A DNA stretch of 14,103 bases from Bacteroidales bacterium (GTDB lineage Bacteria > Bacteroidota > Bacteroidia > Bacteroidales > CAIWKO01), in NCBI GenBank assembly GCA_023228145.1, contig JALOBU010000040.1, forward strand, positions 1 to 14,103, written 5' to 3'. How positions within the stretch are numbered: position 1 is the first letter of the stretch; each line of letters begins with the position of its first letter. This document shows positions 5,160-12,448 of the stretch, piece after piece. The notes beneath the pieces were generated by a model. The model searched no databases, had not been told where the DNA came from, and was given only the letters and a program-made list of their open reading frames with translations. The translations under genes were made by a program, and so were the position numbers.

Positions 5160-7028
5160 TTACGGCTTAGGTTTGCCAGCAGCATCTTCACTCACTTTTT
5201 TACCTTTACTAAAAGTGATTTTATATTGCAGCTTACCATCTTTATCCCAGTAATACCAGGTTCCTTCGCGCAGGCTGTTCACATAAAGGCCCTGGCTTGA
5301 CTTCTGGCCGTTCTGGTGGTATTCAACAAACTTACCGTCAGGTTGGCCTTTTTTAAAACCCTGTTCCATATACATCACGCCGTACTTGTCGTAAAAACTC
5401 CAATAGCCGCTTTTCATATCGTTGGTGTAATAACCGCTTTCGGCAATTTTGCCGCTTTCGTACCACTCGCTTGAAGTGCCGTGTCTTTCGCCATTCTTAA
5501 AAATCTGTTCTTGTCGCATATTTCCATTTTCCCACCACAGGGTATATTTTCCATTTCTCATGCCGTCAACATATTCTGCAACATATTTCTTTTTGCCGTT
5601 TTCAAACCAGCCTTCCCATTTTAAATGCATCTTTCCGTCTTTAAAAGTCCCGGCATCTTTTACCTGCCCATTAGGATACCAGCTTGTCCATAATCCATTT
5701 TCCTTATCGTTTTCAAAAGGCCCTTCATGAGATTTTGCACTGCTTTCATAATACGTTACCCAAATGCCGGATTTTTTTCCGTCTTTAAAATAACCGTCTT
5801 TCCATTTTTCTCCGGTTTCATAATAAAAAAACCACAGGCCTTCCTGCTTACCTTTTATAAAATTTCCGGTGCTGCCTTTTCCTCCATTTTCGTGGTAAAA
5901 AATCCATATACTGTCCTGTAAATCGCGTTTGATTCTGCCTTCCATTTCTTTGTTCCCATTGCTGCGCCACCATACGCCATAACAATTCAACGAATCGTTG
6001 ATATAATAACCTTCCATTTCTTTGTTTCCGTTATCGAACCATGTTTGAGCCATCCCCTGCTTAAGGCCGTTCTGATAATTTAGTTTTTCTTTTACTTTTC
6101 CGTTAAGATACCATTTGGTATATATACCTTCTTTTTTCCCGTTTTTTACACATCCTTCCTCTTGTTTTGTTCCATCTTCATACCATATTGTGTTTAACCC
6201 GTTATCATAATTTAGTTCTTTCCATTTTGCTCCGTTTTCATAATATTGCAGCCATTTGCCTGTTTTTTCATCATTTTTAAAAGCTCCTTCAAGCATTTTT
6301 TGCCCGTTAGGATGGTAAATTGATTGCAAGCCTTCGCGTAAATCGTTAATGTAATTTGTTTCGCTTTTTATTTTTCCGTCAGCAAACCATGTCAGGGATT
6401 TCCCCTCTTTTTTTTCGTTTTTCACATACCATTCGCTTTGTTTTTTCCCCAGAGAATCAAAGACAATTACAGGGCCGTCTTCATTGGATATTTCTTTCCA
6501 TGTTTTGCCATCTGGGTACCAATACATCCATTTTCCAACAAAAGCATCATTGGAGAACTGCCGCACAGCTTGTTTGGCTCCATTCTCATAATAATTATTC
6601 CAGGTTCCGTGTTTCTTCCCATTTGCATAAGCGCCTTCTTCTTTCAACTTGCCGTTTTTATACCATTCCGTCCATTTGCCATCGCGAAGGCCGTTCACAA
6701 TGTTAACTTCATATTCCTTTTGTTCATTAGTATAATATCTTGTATTTAAGCCATTTTCGAAATTAATATTTTCCCAAACTTTGCCATTAATATGCCAGTA
6801 AGTCCATTGTCCAGTTTGTTTGTCATTTTTATAAGTGCCTTCACACCATTTACTTCCATCCTCATACCAAAAACGCCACTTTCCATCTTTCATGCCGTCA
6901 ACAACCGTTCCTTCTCCCTTTTTATTGTTGTTTTTCCAGTATTCGGTTTTCTTTTCCTGAGAAAATGAATTAAGAATAAAACACAGGAAAACAATAAGTG
7001 TCAGTATTTTTTTCATAACAAGCTGCAT
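5160..7028 (-). CDS. Secreted MORN-variant (YwqK-like) repeat protein
   Basis: This 622-residue protein starts with a Sec signal peptide (from MKK at residue 5: hydrophobic LTLIVFLCFILN, then SFSQ) and is otherwise almost wholly made of about two dozen repeats of 22-24 residues. The theme is W-x-x-W-Y-x-N-G-x-x-x-x-E-G-x-Y-x-N-G-x-x-x-G, the MORN_2 variant. Databases often name such proteins YwqK-family antitoxins, but no toxin gene is nearby and that label says little. The repeats should form a long open beta-sheet surface in the periplasm or on the cell surface. The ATG at 7028 overlaps the stop of the preceding synthase by one base (TAATG); the alternative start is at 7016, directly before MKK. 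The function is unknown. Confidence 0.85.
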   Translation of the reverse strand: MQLVMKKILTLIVFLCFILNSFSQEKKTEYWKNNNKKGEGTVVDGMKDGKWRFWYEDGSKWCEGTYKNDKQTGQWTYWHINGKVWENINFENGLNTRYYTNEQKEYEVNIVNGLRDGKWTEWYKNGKLKEEGAYANGKKHGTWNNYYENGAKQAVRQFSNDAFVGKWMYWYPDGKTWKEISNEDGPVIVFDSLGKKQSEWYVKNEKKEGKSLTWFADGKIKSETNYINDLREGLQSIYHPNGQKMLEGAFKNDEKTGKWLQYYENGAKWKELNYDNGLNTIWYEDGTKQEEGCVKNGKKEGIYTKWYLNGKVKEKLNYQNGLKQGMAQTWFDNGNKEMEGYYINDSLNCYGVWWRSNGNKEMEGRIKRDLQDSIWIFYHENGGKGSTGNFIKGKQEGLWFFYYETGEKWKDGYFKDGKKSGIWVTYYESSAKSHEGPFENDKENGLWTSWYPNGQVKDAGTFKDGKMHLKWEGWFENGKKKYVAEYVDGMRNGKYTLWWENGNMRQEQIFKNGERHGTSSEWYESGKIAESGYYTNDMKSGYWSFYDKYGVMYMEQGFKKGQPDGKFVEYHQNGQKSSQGLYVNSLREGTWYYWDKDGKLQYKITFSKGKKVSEDAAGKPKP

Positions 7029-8005
7029 TAATAAACACGTTCTGTGGTAAAAATAACGAGATTTTCGAGGGATTTCTTATATGCCGAATCAGGAAAGCCT
7101 GATAATATTTCAAGAGCAAGGTTTTTGTATTCATTCATACGGGTTTCGGTATATTCAAACCCTTTTTGTTGGCGGATAAATTCAATAAGTTCCGACATCT
7201 TTTTTTTAGGACTATTCTGGTTTTTTAACAAGCCAAGTATGTGTTTTCTTTCGACAATATTTACATTTTTAATAGTGTGTATCAGCGGCAAAGAAATTTT
7301 TTTATTTTTAATGTCGTTCTGTGCCGATTTGCCCGTTTTATTATTTGCATCAAAATCCAGCAGGTCATCTTTTATCTGAAAAGCTATGCCAAGGTATTCT
7401 CCGAACTGTTTCATTTTTTCAGTAATAGCTTTGTCGCCGGTGGTTGTATATGTGCCCGCGGAGCAACAGGCGGCAATCAGCGATGCTGTTTTTTTGCGGA
7501 CAATAGTGAAGTATGTTTCTTCATCAATATTCATTGTCCGTGCCTTTTTTATTTGTATTAATTCTCCTTCACTCATATTATTCACAGCGTCGGAAACAAT
7601 GTGCAGAATTTCGTATTCTTTCCCATGTAATGCAGTTAGCAGACCTTTTGAAAGAAGATAGTCGCCGACAAGAACTGCCGCTTTGTTTTTCCATAAAGCA
7701 TTTATCGAAAAAAATCCCCGCCTCATATCTGCTTCGTCAACCACATCATCGTGTATAAGAGTAGCGGTGTGAAGCATCTCAATAAGTGTGGCAGCTGTAT
7801 GTGTGGATGTGTTAATTTTTCCAAACATTCCGCCAGATAACAAAACCAGGATGGGGCGTATTTGTTTTCCTTTGGTTTTCAACACATACTTCAGTATTTT
7901 ATCAAGAAAAAGCGATTCGCTCCGCATCTTTTCGGCAAAAAGACAGTTAAATTCTTTTATGTCGGATTCAATAGGTTTTGTTATTTCTTTCAGCGAAGTC
8001 ATCAT
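7028..8005 (-). CDS. ispB: Long-chain all-trans polyprenyl diphosphate synthase
   Basis: This enzyme extends farnesyl or geranylgeranyl diphosphate with isopentenyl diphosphate units to make the side chain of menaquinone, in the cytosol. Counting from the ATG at 8005 it has GKQIRP (substrate diphosphate binding, near 46-51), the first Asp-rich motif DDVVD (86-90) followed by MRR, GDYLLS, and the second Asp-rich motif KDDLLD (Asp 213, 214, 217). The residues four and five before the first motif are small (Ala, Thr), as in octaprenyl synthase, which argues for a long product rather than C15/C20. About 325 residues is the usual length. A TTG start at 8023 is possible in frame but lies in the -7 box, so ATG 8005 or 8002 is preferred. 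It is translationally coupled to the MORN-repeat gene. Confidence 0.92.
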   Translation of the reverse strand: MMTSLKEITKPIESDIKEFNCLFAEKMRSESLFLDKILKYVLKTKGKQIRPILVLLSGGMFGKINTSTHTAATLIEMLHTATLIHDDVVDEADMRRGFFSINALWKNKAAVLVGDYLLSKGLLTALHGKEYEILHIVSDAVNNMSEGELIQIKKARTMNIDEETYFTIVRKKTASLIAACCSAGTYTTTGDKAITEKMKQFGEYLGIAFQIKDDLLDFDANNKTGKSAQNDIKNKKISLPLIHTIKNVNIVERKHILGLLKNQNSPKKKMSELIEFIRQQKGFEYTETRMNEYKNLALEILSGFPDSAYKKSLENLVIFTTERVY

Positions 8006-8020
8006 TCCGAATAATAAAAT

Positions 8021-8028
8021 CAAAAGTA
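8021..8028 (-). promoter_or_regulatory. -7 box (TACTTTTG) for the polyprenyl synthase gene
   Basis: Read on the minus strand, TACTTTTG is identical to the box before the response regulator gene and ends 15 bases before the ATG at 8005, again exactly as there. It lies in the 72-base gap after the upstream operon and suggests independent transcription of the synthase and MORN genes. Confidence 0.5.
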
Positions 8029-8077
8029 AGAATTTTGTTTTGTTCGGTGTAAAAAAAACATTGTTCCGGTATTAATA

Positions 8078-9109
8078 CTAATAAACCAGTTTTATGAGAA
8101 CCGGCAGATGATCGCTGTAGCCTCCGTAATATTTACCTCCGTCATAGGTTTTTGAGGGGGGCCATTGCCCTGTTTTATCGGGATAAAGCATCCATTTTTT
8201 TTGAAATATTTCTGCCGAACCGGGTTTTATGTGAAGTTTTTCTATTGGTTGCATCAGCAAATCTCCCGAAACGATGAACTGGTCGAGCATGTTCCATTTT
8301 TTATCTACGGTGAAATAATAACTGCCCTGACGATTCAGATAATGCGGAAAGAAAAGATTATAGAGAGAGCCCTTTGCCGGCTTATCAACCGGTGATAATG
8401 CTTTTAAATACTGCATAAGGCTTTTATCTCCCGGTTCGTCGTTAAAATCGCCCATAAGAATTATGGAGGGGAATGTGTCGTGTTTATACAATGAATCCAC
8501 CAATTTAGAAAGCGTTTTGGCATATTGTATGCGTTTGGGTTCGGTTTCTGCCACTCCCCCGGAGCGCGATTTCCAATGATTTATAAAAATATTCAGAGTG
8601 TCGGATTTATTTAAAACGGTTTTTACATATAATATTTCGCGTAGTTTGTTGCCATCAAAAATCACTTGAACTTTTCGGGAACAAACCACATCAATTATTT
8701 TGGGGTCATACAATAAAACCAAATCTATGCCTCTGATATCCGAGCTTTCAAAATGAACGTATTTATATGCTGCTTTTTTTAAGTGGCGGCTATTTACCAA
8801 GTCTCCTACAACTCTACTGTTTTCAATTTCGCTTAACCCTATAATTGCCGGAAACGCAAGACTGTCAATGGAAGAAATTACTTTTGAAATGTGTTCAATT
8901 TTTTTGTGGTATTTCTGCGTATTCCAATTTTTTTTATGTTCAGGAAGAAATTCATCATCTTGTGTGTTCGGGTTATTTATCGTATCAAAAAAATTTTCGC
9001 AATTATAAAAGACTACAGTAATTTCTTTTTGATTATAGTTCTTTTGAGCAGAAACAAAAAATGTAAAAAACACCAAAAAGATAAATATGCCTGATAATAA
9101 TTTTTTCAT
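8078..9109 (-). CDS. Secreted endonuclease/exonuclease/phosphatase-family protein
   Basis: This 343-residue protein has a clear signal peptide (MKKLLSGIFIFLVFFTFFVSAQ) and the Mg-dependent fold shared by DNase I, AP endonucleases and some phosphatases. Motifs in order are FYNCENFF (residues 34-41), the metal-binding Glu in SEIEN (94), DIRGIDLVLLYD (124-135), NHWKSR with catalytic His 178, GDFNDEP with Asp 221/Asn 223, and the terminal SDHLPV (332-337). All catalytic positions are kept, so it should be active in the periplasm or outside the cell, on nucleic acid or another phosphodiester. It follows the NTF2-like gene by 6 bases and is probably the last gene of the era operon. Confidence 0.9.
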   Translation of the reverse strand: MKKLLSGIFIFLVFFTFFVSAQKNYNQKEITVVFYNCENFFDTINNPNTQDDEFLPEHKKNWNTQKYHKKIEHISKVISSIDSLAFPAIIGLSEIENSRVVGDLVNSRHLKKAAYKYVHFESSDIRGIDLVLLYDPKIIDVVCSRKVQVIFDGNKLREILYVKTVLNKSDTLNIFINHWKSRSGGVAETEPKRIQYAKTLSKLVDSLYKHDTFPSIILMGDFNDEPGDKSLMQYLKALSPVDKPAKGSLYNLFFPHYLNRQGSYYFTVDKKWNMLDQFIVSGDLLMQPIEKLHIKPGSAEIFQKKWMLYPDKTGQWPPSKTYDGGKYYGGYSDHLPVLIKLVY

Positions 9110-9115
9110 AATTTT

Positions 9116-9547
9116 TTAACTGCTGTGGTCAATAATAATTTTCCATTTGCCAGCCAATTTTTTACAGATAAGTGTAAAATGTCCGCCGACAGTTTCTTTT
9201 GTTTTTTTTAATGTCCATTTTCCCATAACAAAAATGGTATGGGCATTCATCTGCAGCATATCAATTTCCTCAAAAGACAATGTTCCCATAGCTTCTTTGT
9301 CGGGGTAATGCTTGCTATACATTTGGAGTGCAGCATTCCAGCCTTTGTAAACATCTGTTTTTGTAATGAATTTTAAAGAGTCCGAATTCCAGTAACCATT
9401 CATATACCCTTTAATATCCCCGTTATTCCAGTATTTTTCCTGAGTTATGAGCAACGCGGTAATTTCTGCTTGATTTTTTTTACTGACATTTTGCGAAAAT
9501 GACATACAAGCAGTCAAAAGGAAAAACAATACAATAATTTGTTTCAT
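9116..9547 (-). CDS. Secreted NTF2-like (DUF4440/SnoaL-type) protein
   Basis: The 143 residues comprise a signal peptide (MKQIIVLFFLLTACMSFSQ; the Cys at 14 is not in a proper lipobox context) and one small alpha/beta cone domain. Typical signs are the early helix with W-x-x-G-D (NNGDIKGYMNGYW), the DSLKFITKTDVYKGW segment, and the final strands GGHFTLICKKLAGKWKIIIDHSS. Members of this fold bind small ligands or act as enzymes; no catalytic set can be assigned here. It sits 3 bases after the S4 gene and 6 before the phosphatase-family gene. The role is unknown. Confidence 0.75.
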   Translation of the reverse strand: MKQIIVLFFLLTACMSFSQNVSKKNQAEITALLITQEKYWNNGDIKGYMNGYWNSDSLKFITKTDVYKGWNAALQMYSKHYPDKEAMGTLSFEEIDMLQMNAHTIFVMGKWTLKKTKETVGGHFTLICKKLAGKWKIIIDHSS

Positions 9548-9550
9548 GTT

Positions 9551-9925
9551 TTATATAAATTTTTCTAAATCCCGCCGGTCTTTTTTTGTTGGCCTGCCTA
9601 AGCCTTTGGGACGATAAATAAACGATGCCTCTCTTATTGTTTCAATTTTCTCGTATTCTGTTGCCGGCGTGAGGTCTTCCATGAACTGTGGAACAAGTTT
9701 GGCAGAAACACGTTTTTCTAAAGTTCCGATAACCCTTACTGTCTTAGTAATTTGTTGCAGTTGTATGTTTATCAATTCGTTTCGTTTTATTTCACGCGAA
9801 GCCTTTACTGTCTGTCCGTTAATCTTAACTTTTCCGTTCCGGCAGGCATCGGTGGCAAGACTGCGGGTCTTAAAAATACGTACCGCCCATAACCATTTGT
9901 CAATTCTGACTTTTATATCCTCCAC
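9551..9925 (-). CDS. S4-domain RNA-binding protein, Hsp15/HslR-like
   Basis: The 124-residue cytosolic protein has an N-terminal S4 domain (about 6-55: VRIDKWLWAVRIFKTRSLA, then NGKVKINGQTVKASREIK) and a basic tail ending in RPTKKDRRDLEKFI. In the best-studied relative, Hsp15 of E. coli, the protein binds the 50S subunit with stalled nascent chain; the role in Bacteroidetes is not established. The start is GTG, the only fitting one, 5 bases after the der stop, which supports co-transcription with the two ribosome-assembly GTPases. Confidence 0.88.
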   Translation of the reverse strand: MEDIKVRIDKWLWAVRIFKTRSLATDACRNGKVKINGQTVKASREIKRNELINIQLQQITKTVRVIGTLEKRVSAKLVPQFMEDLTPATEYEKIETIREASFIYRPKGLGRPTKKDRRDLEKFI

Positions 9926-9930
9926 GCTTT

Positions 9931-11235
9931 TTATTTTTCGCGAAAATATATTTCAATGGGCACCCCGCTGAGGTTAAAATTTTCTCTGATTTTGTGTTCA
10001 AGATACCGTTTATAGGTTTCTTTAATATACTGGCTATGACTACAAAAAAATGCAAATGCCGGGTAATGCAGCGGAAGTTGCTGAATATACTTTATTTTAG
10101 GAAATTTTCCTTTAACAGACGGAGGCGGATTTTTACTGACAACAGGCAAAAACAAGTCGTTAAGTTTTGAAGTTGAAACTTTTTGTGTACGGTTTTTATA
10201 AACACCGATAGCTGTTTCCAGCGTTTTGTGAATGCGTTGTTTGGTGAGTGCCGAGGCAAAAATCACCGGGACATCCGTAAAAGGAGCTATTTTGTCTTTT
10301 ATAACATCCTCAAATTCCAGATGAGTGTTTCCTTTTTTTTCTATTAAATCCCATTTGTTAACGACAATAACCACTCCTTTATGATTTTTTTCAATGATGC
10401 TGAAAATATGTAAATCCTGTGCGCCTATTCCTTTTTCGGCATCAATCATTAGCAAACAAACATCGCTGTTTTCGATAGCCCTGATGGCACGAAGCGTAGA
10501 GTAAAATTCAATATCTTCTGTTACTTTTTGCTTTTTGCGAAGCCCCGCTGTATCCACCAATAGCAAATCAAATCCAAATGCGTTGAAACGGGTGTAAATA
10601 CTGTCGCGTGTTGTTCCTGCCACAGGAGTTACGATATGGCGTTCTTTTCCGAGGAAAACATTAATCAGCGAAGATTTGCCTGCGTTAGGCCGTCCAACCA
10701 CAGCAATTTTTGGTAAATCCGGGATTTGTTCAGCAGTATCCGGTTTAAAAATTTTTACCAGCTCATCCAGAAATTCCCCCGTACCTGCTCCATTTATAGA
10801 AGAAACAGGAAAAATTTTATCAAATCCAAGTTTGTAGAATTCAGCAATACCGGCAATGCGTTTGTTGGTATCAACTTTATTAGCAATAACAAAAATTGGT
10901 TTATCGGCCTTGCGCAGCATACGGCATATTTCATCATCAAGAGGATTCAAGCCTTCCACAGCATCCATAACAAAAGCGATAACGTCTGCTTCTTCAATGG
11001 CAAAACTCACCTGTTTGTTGATTTCCTCCTCATAAACATCATCCGAGCCAACAACAATACCTCCGGTATCAATAACTGAAAATGATATGCCGTTCCAATC
11101 GGACCAACCATAATGCCTGTCGCGCGTTACGCCGCTTTTGGGATCCACAATAGCATTGCTTTCTCCCGCCAACCGGTTAAATAAAGTTGATTTCCCAACA
11201 TTAGGTCTTCCAACTATTGCTAAAATATTTGCCAT
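9931..11235 (-). CDS. der: Ribosome-assembly GTPase Der (EngA)
   Basis: Der is a double GTPase needed for maturation of the 50S ribosomal subunit. The 434 residues hold two G domains and a C-terminal KH-like domain, the normal layout. The first P loop is GRPNVGKS (9-16) with DTGG (56-59) and NKVD (119-122); the second is GRPNAGKS (181-188) with DTAG (228-231) and NKWD (293-296). The KH-like part runs from about 350 to 434. The start is the ATG of MANILAIVGRPN, 57 bases after the era stop; no separate -7 box is visible, so it is probably read through from era. Confidence 0.97.
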   Translation of the reverse strand: MANILAIVGRPNVGKSTLFNRLAGESNAIVDPKSGVTRDRHYGWSDWNGISFSVIDTGGIVVGSDDVYEEEINKQVSFAIEEADVIAFVMDAVEGLNPLDDEICRMLRKADKPIFVIANKVDTNKRIAGIAEFYKLGFDKIFPVSSINGAGTGEFLDELVKIFKPDTAEQIPDLPKIAVVGRPNAGKSSLINVFLGKERHIVTPVAGTTRDSIYTRFNAFGFDLLLVDTAGLRKKQKVTEDIEFYSTLRAIRAIENSDVCLLMIDAEKGIGAQDLHIFSIIEKNHKGVVIVVNKWDLIEKKGNTHLEFEDVIKDKIAPFTDVPVIFASALTKQRIHKTLETAIGVYKNRTQKVSTSKLNDLFLPVVSKNPPPSVKGKFPKIKYIQQLPLHYPAFAFFCSHSQYIKETYKRYLEHKIRENFNLSGVPIEIYFREK

Positions 11236-11260
11236 TTCTTAATATTTTCTTGTTTGACAT

Positions 11261-11292
11261 ACTGATAACTGTTCACTGTTAACTGATAACTG
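11261..11292. repeat. Short direct repeat (ACTGATAACTG twice) between era and der
   Basis: ACTGATAACTG stands at 11261-11271 and 11282-11292, a 21-base period, the intervening bases (TTCACTGTTA) being similar. It ends exactly before the era stop codon. It could be a small slippage-derived expansion; no function is evident. Confidence 0.5.
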
Positions 11293-12174
11293 CTACAATT
11301 CATACCCAAACTTCTTTAAGGTTATTTCATTATCTCTCCAGTTTTCACTTACTTTAACGCTCATATCCAAAAAAATATGTTTTTTAAAAAAAGCTTCAAT
11401 ATCCTTTCTTGCCTCTATCCCAAGACGTTTAATCGCCCGGCCCTTATGCCCGAGTAAAATTGCTTTCTGGCTTTCCCGGGCTACAAAAATTGTTGCCACA
11501 ATACGAATTATCTCTTTTTCCTCTTTAAAAGCTTCAATAACAACTTCCGAACAATATGGTATTTCTTTTGAATACAATAAAAAAATTTTTTCTCTGATTA
11601 TTTCGGAAACAAAAAATCTTAATGGTTTGTCGGTTAGTTCGTCTTGCGCGTAATAAGGCGGTGATTCAGGCAAAAAACTAATGATAGTATCCATTACCAG
11701 ATTCAGGTTTGTTTTTTTTAATGCTGAAATTGGTATGAAAACTGTGTTGTTAAAAATGCCATCCCATTTTTGTTTTGTTAATGCTATGGTTTCGTCTTTA
11801 GCATTATCAATTTTATTGATTAATAATATTACAGGAATGTCTGAAACATTAATTTGCTTTATGATGTCTTTATTCTCAGGGAGGGGTTCTCCGGGTTCAA
11901 TCACGTATAAAAATACATCTGCGTCTCCAAGCGCATCAAAAACCTGTTTCATAAGGGCTTTGTGCAGCTTATATTTCGGATTAAGAATCCCCGGGGTGTC
12001 GGAAAAAACAACCTGATAATCATTCCCGTTTATTATTCCAATAATGCGGTGCCTTGTGGTTTGCGCTTTGGGTGTTATAACAGTAAGAGGTTCCCCTGTC
12101 AGTGCGTTCATCAAGGTAGATTTTCCGACATTGGGATTGCCTATAATATTAACAAATCCTGCTCTGTGAGCCAT
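11293..12174 (-). CDS. era: Ribosome-assembly GTPase Era
   Basis: Era binds the 3' end of 16S rRNA and helps 30S subunit maturation. The 293 residues have one G domain with P loop GNPNVGKS (12-19), TT in the switch I region (39-40), DTPG (59-62) and NKID (120-123), then a KH domain with GHKG in its RNA-binding loop and the conserved RxAIKRLGxxARKDIE. Length and order are normal. It is the first gene of the minus-strand block, with a -7 box 17 bases upstream of its ATG. The era-der neighbourhood fits a joint ribosome-biogenesis operon. Confidence 0.97.
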   Translation of the reverse strand: MAHRAGFVNIIGNPNVGKSTLMNALTGEPLTVITPKAQTTRHRIIGIINGNDYQVVFSDTPGILNPKYKLHKALMKQVFDALGDADVFLYVIEPGEPLPENKDIIKQINVSDIPVILLINKIDNAKDETIALTKQKWDGIFNNTVFIPISALKKTNLNLVMDTIISFLPESPPYYAQDELTDKPLRFFVSEIIREKIFLLYSKEIPYCSEVVIEAFKEEKEIIRIVATIFVARESQKAILLGHKGRAIKRLGIEARKDIEAFFKKHIFLDMSVKVSENWRDNEITLKKFGYEL

Positions 12175-12191
12175 TATTCCTGAAATAACGA

Positions 12192-12199
12192 CAAAGTTA
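12192..12199 (-). promoter_or_regulatory. -7 box (TAACTTTG) for the era operon
   Basis: On the minus strand TAACTTTG fits TAnnTTTG and is placed 17 bases before the era ATG. A TTG lies 15 bases further upstream, shorter than the usual spacing, so the -33 part is uncertain. Confidence 0.5.
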
Positions 12200-12242
12200 A
12201 TGAATAATGATTAACAATTAAAGTTCTGTTAATATAAAAGAA

Positions 12243-12380
12243 TATTATAACCTGTAGTGCTATTGAGAACATAACAATCTAACGGTCAGATTGGCGAAGT
12301 CGAAATCTGAACCGTAAATATCTTGTATATATTTGAAATAGTGAGATTTCATAATTTAATAGCACAGCGGGTTATTATAA
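12243..12380 (-). repeat. Palindromic MITE-like element, copy B (inverted relative to copy A)
   Basis: The reverse complement of this stretch aligns with 4222-4364 along its whole length, including a 17-base identical block (CTATTAAATTATGAAAT in copy A orientation) and CGGTTCAGATTTCGA. It has its own terminal inverted repeats (about 12243-12264 with 12359-12380, 18 of 22 matching) and the inner hairpin with arms 12281-12292 and 12304-12315. Both copies keep pairing although their sequences differ, which suggests that structure is selected or that they are fairly recent. It begins 69 bases upstream of the era ATG and ends 69 bases before the next plus-strand gene. Confidence 0.7.
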
Positions 12381-12406
12381 TTTTTTTTTATTTATCCAGG
12401 TTTGTT

Positions 12407-12414
12407 TATTTTTG
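12407..12414 (+). promoter_or_regulatory. -7 box (TATTTTTG) for the cell-surface repeat protein gene
   Basis: TATTTTTG fits TAnnTTTG and ends 34 bases before the ATG at 12449. It lies 26 bases after palindromic element B. The surroundings are T-rich, so a chance match is possible. Confidence 0.35.
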
Positions 12415-12448
12415 AAAAAAAAATAATAAATCAAAACAATATAATTTT

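Noticed and set aside
5160..7028. Toxin-antitoxin system implied by the YwqK-family name.
   Set aside because: The protein has a signal peptide and no toxin gene lies next to it; the adjacent coupled gene is a polyprenyl synthase.
5449..7758. Several open frames of 64-116 codons on the plus strand.
   Set aside because: They are opposite the MORN-repeat and polyprenyl synthase genes, have no family features and arise from the biased composition of those genes.
8006..8023. TTG start at 8023 for the polyprenyl synthase.
   Set aside because: The TTG is part of the TACTTTTG -7 box, and ATG codons at 8005 and 8002 begin the region that matches the family.
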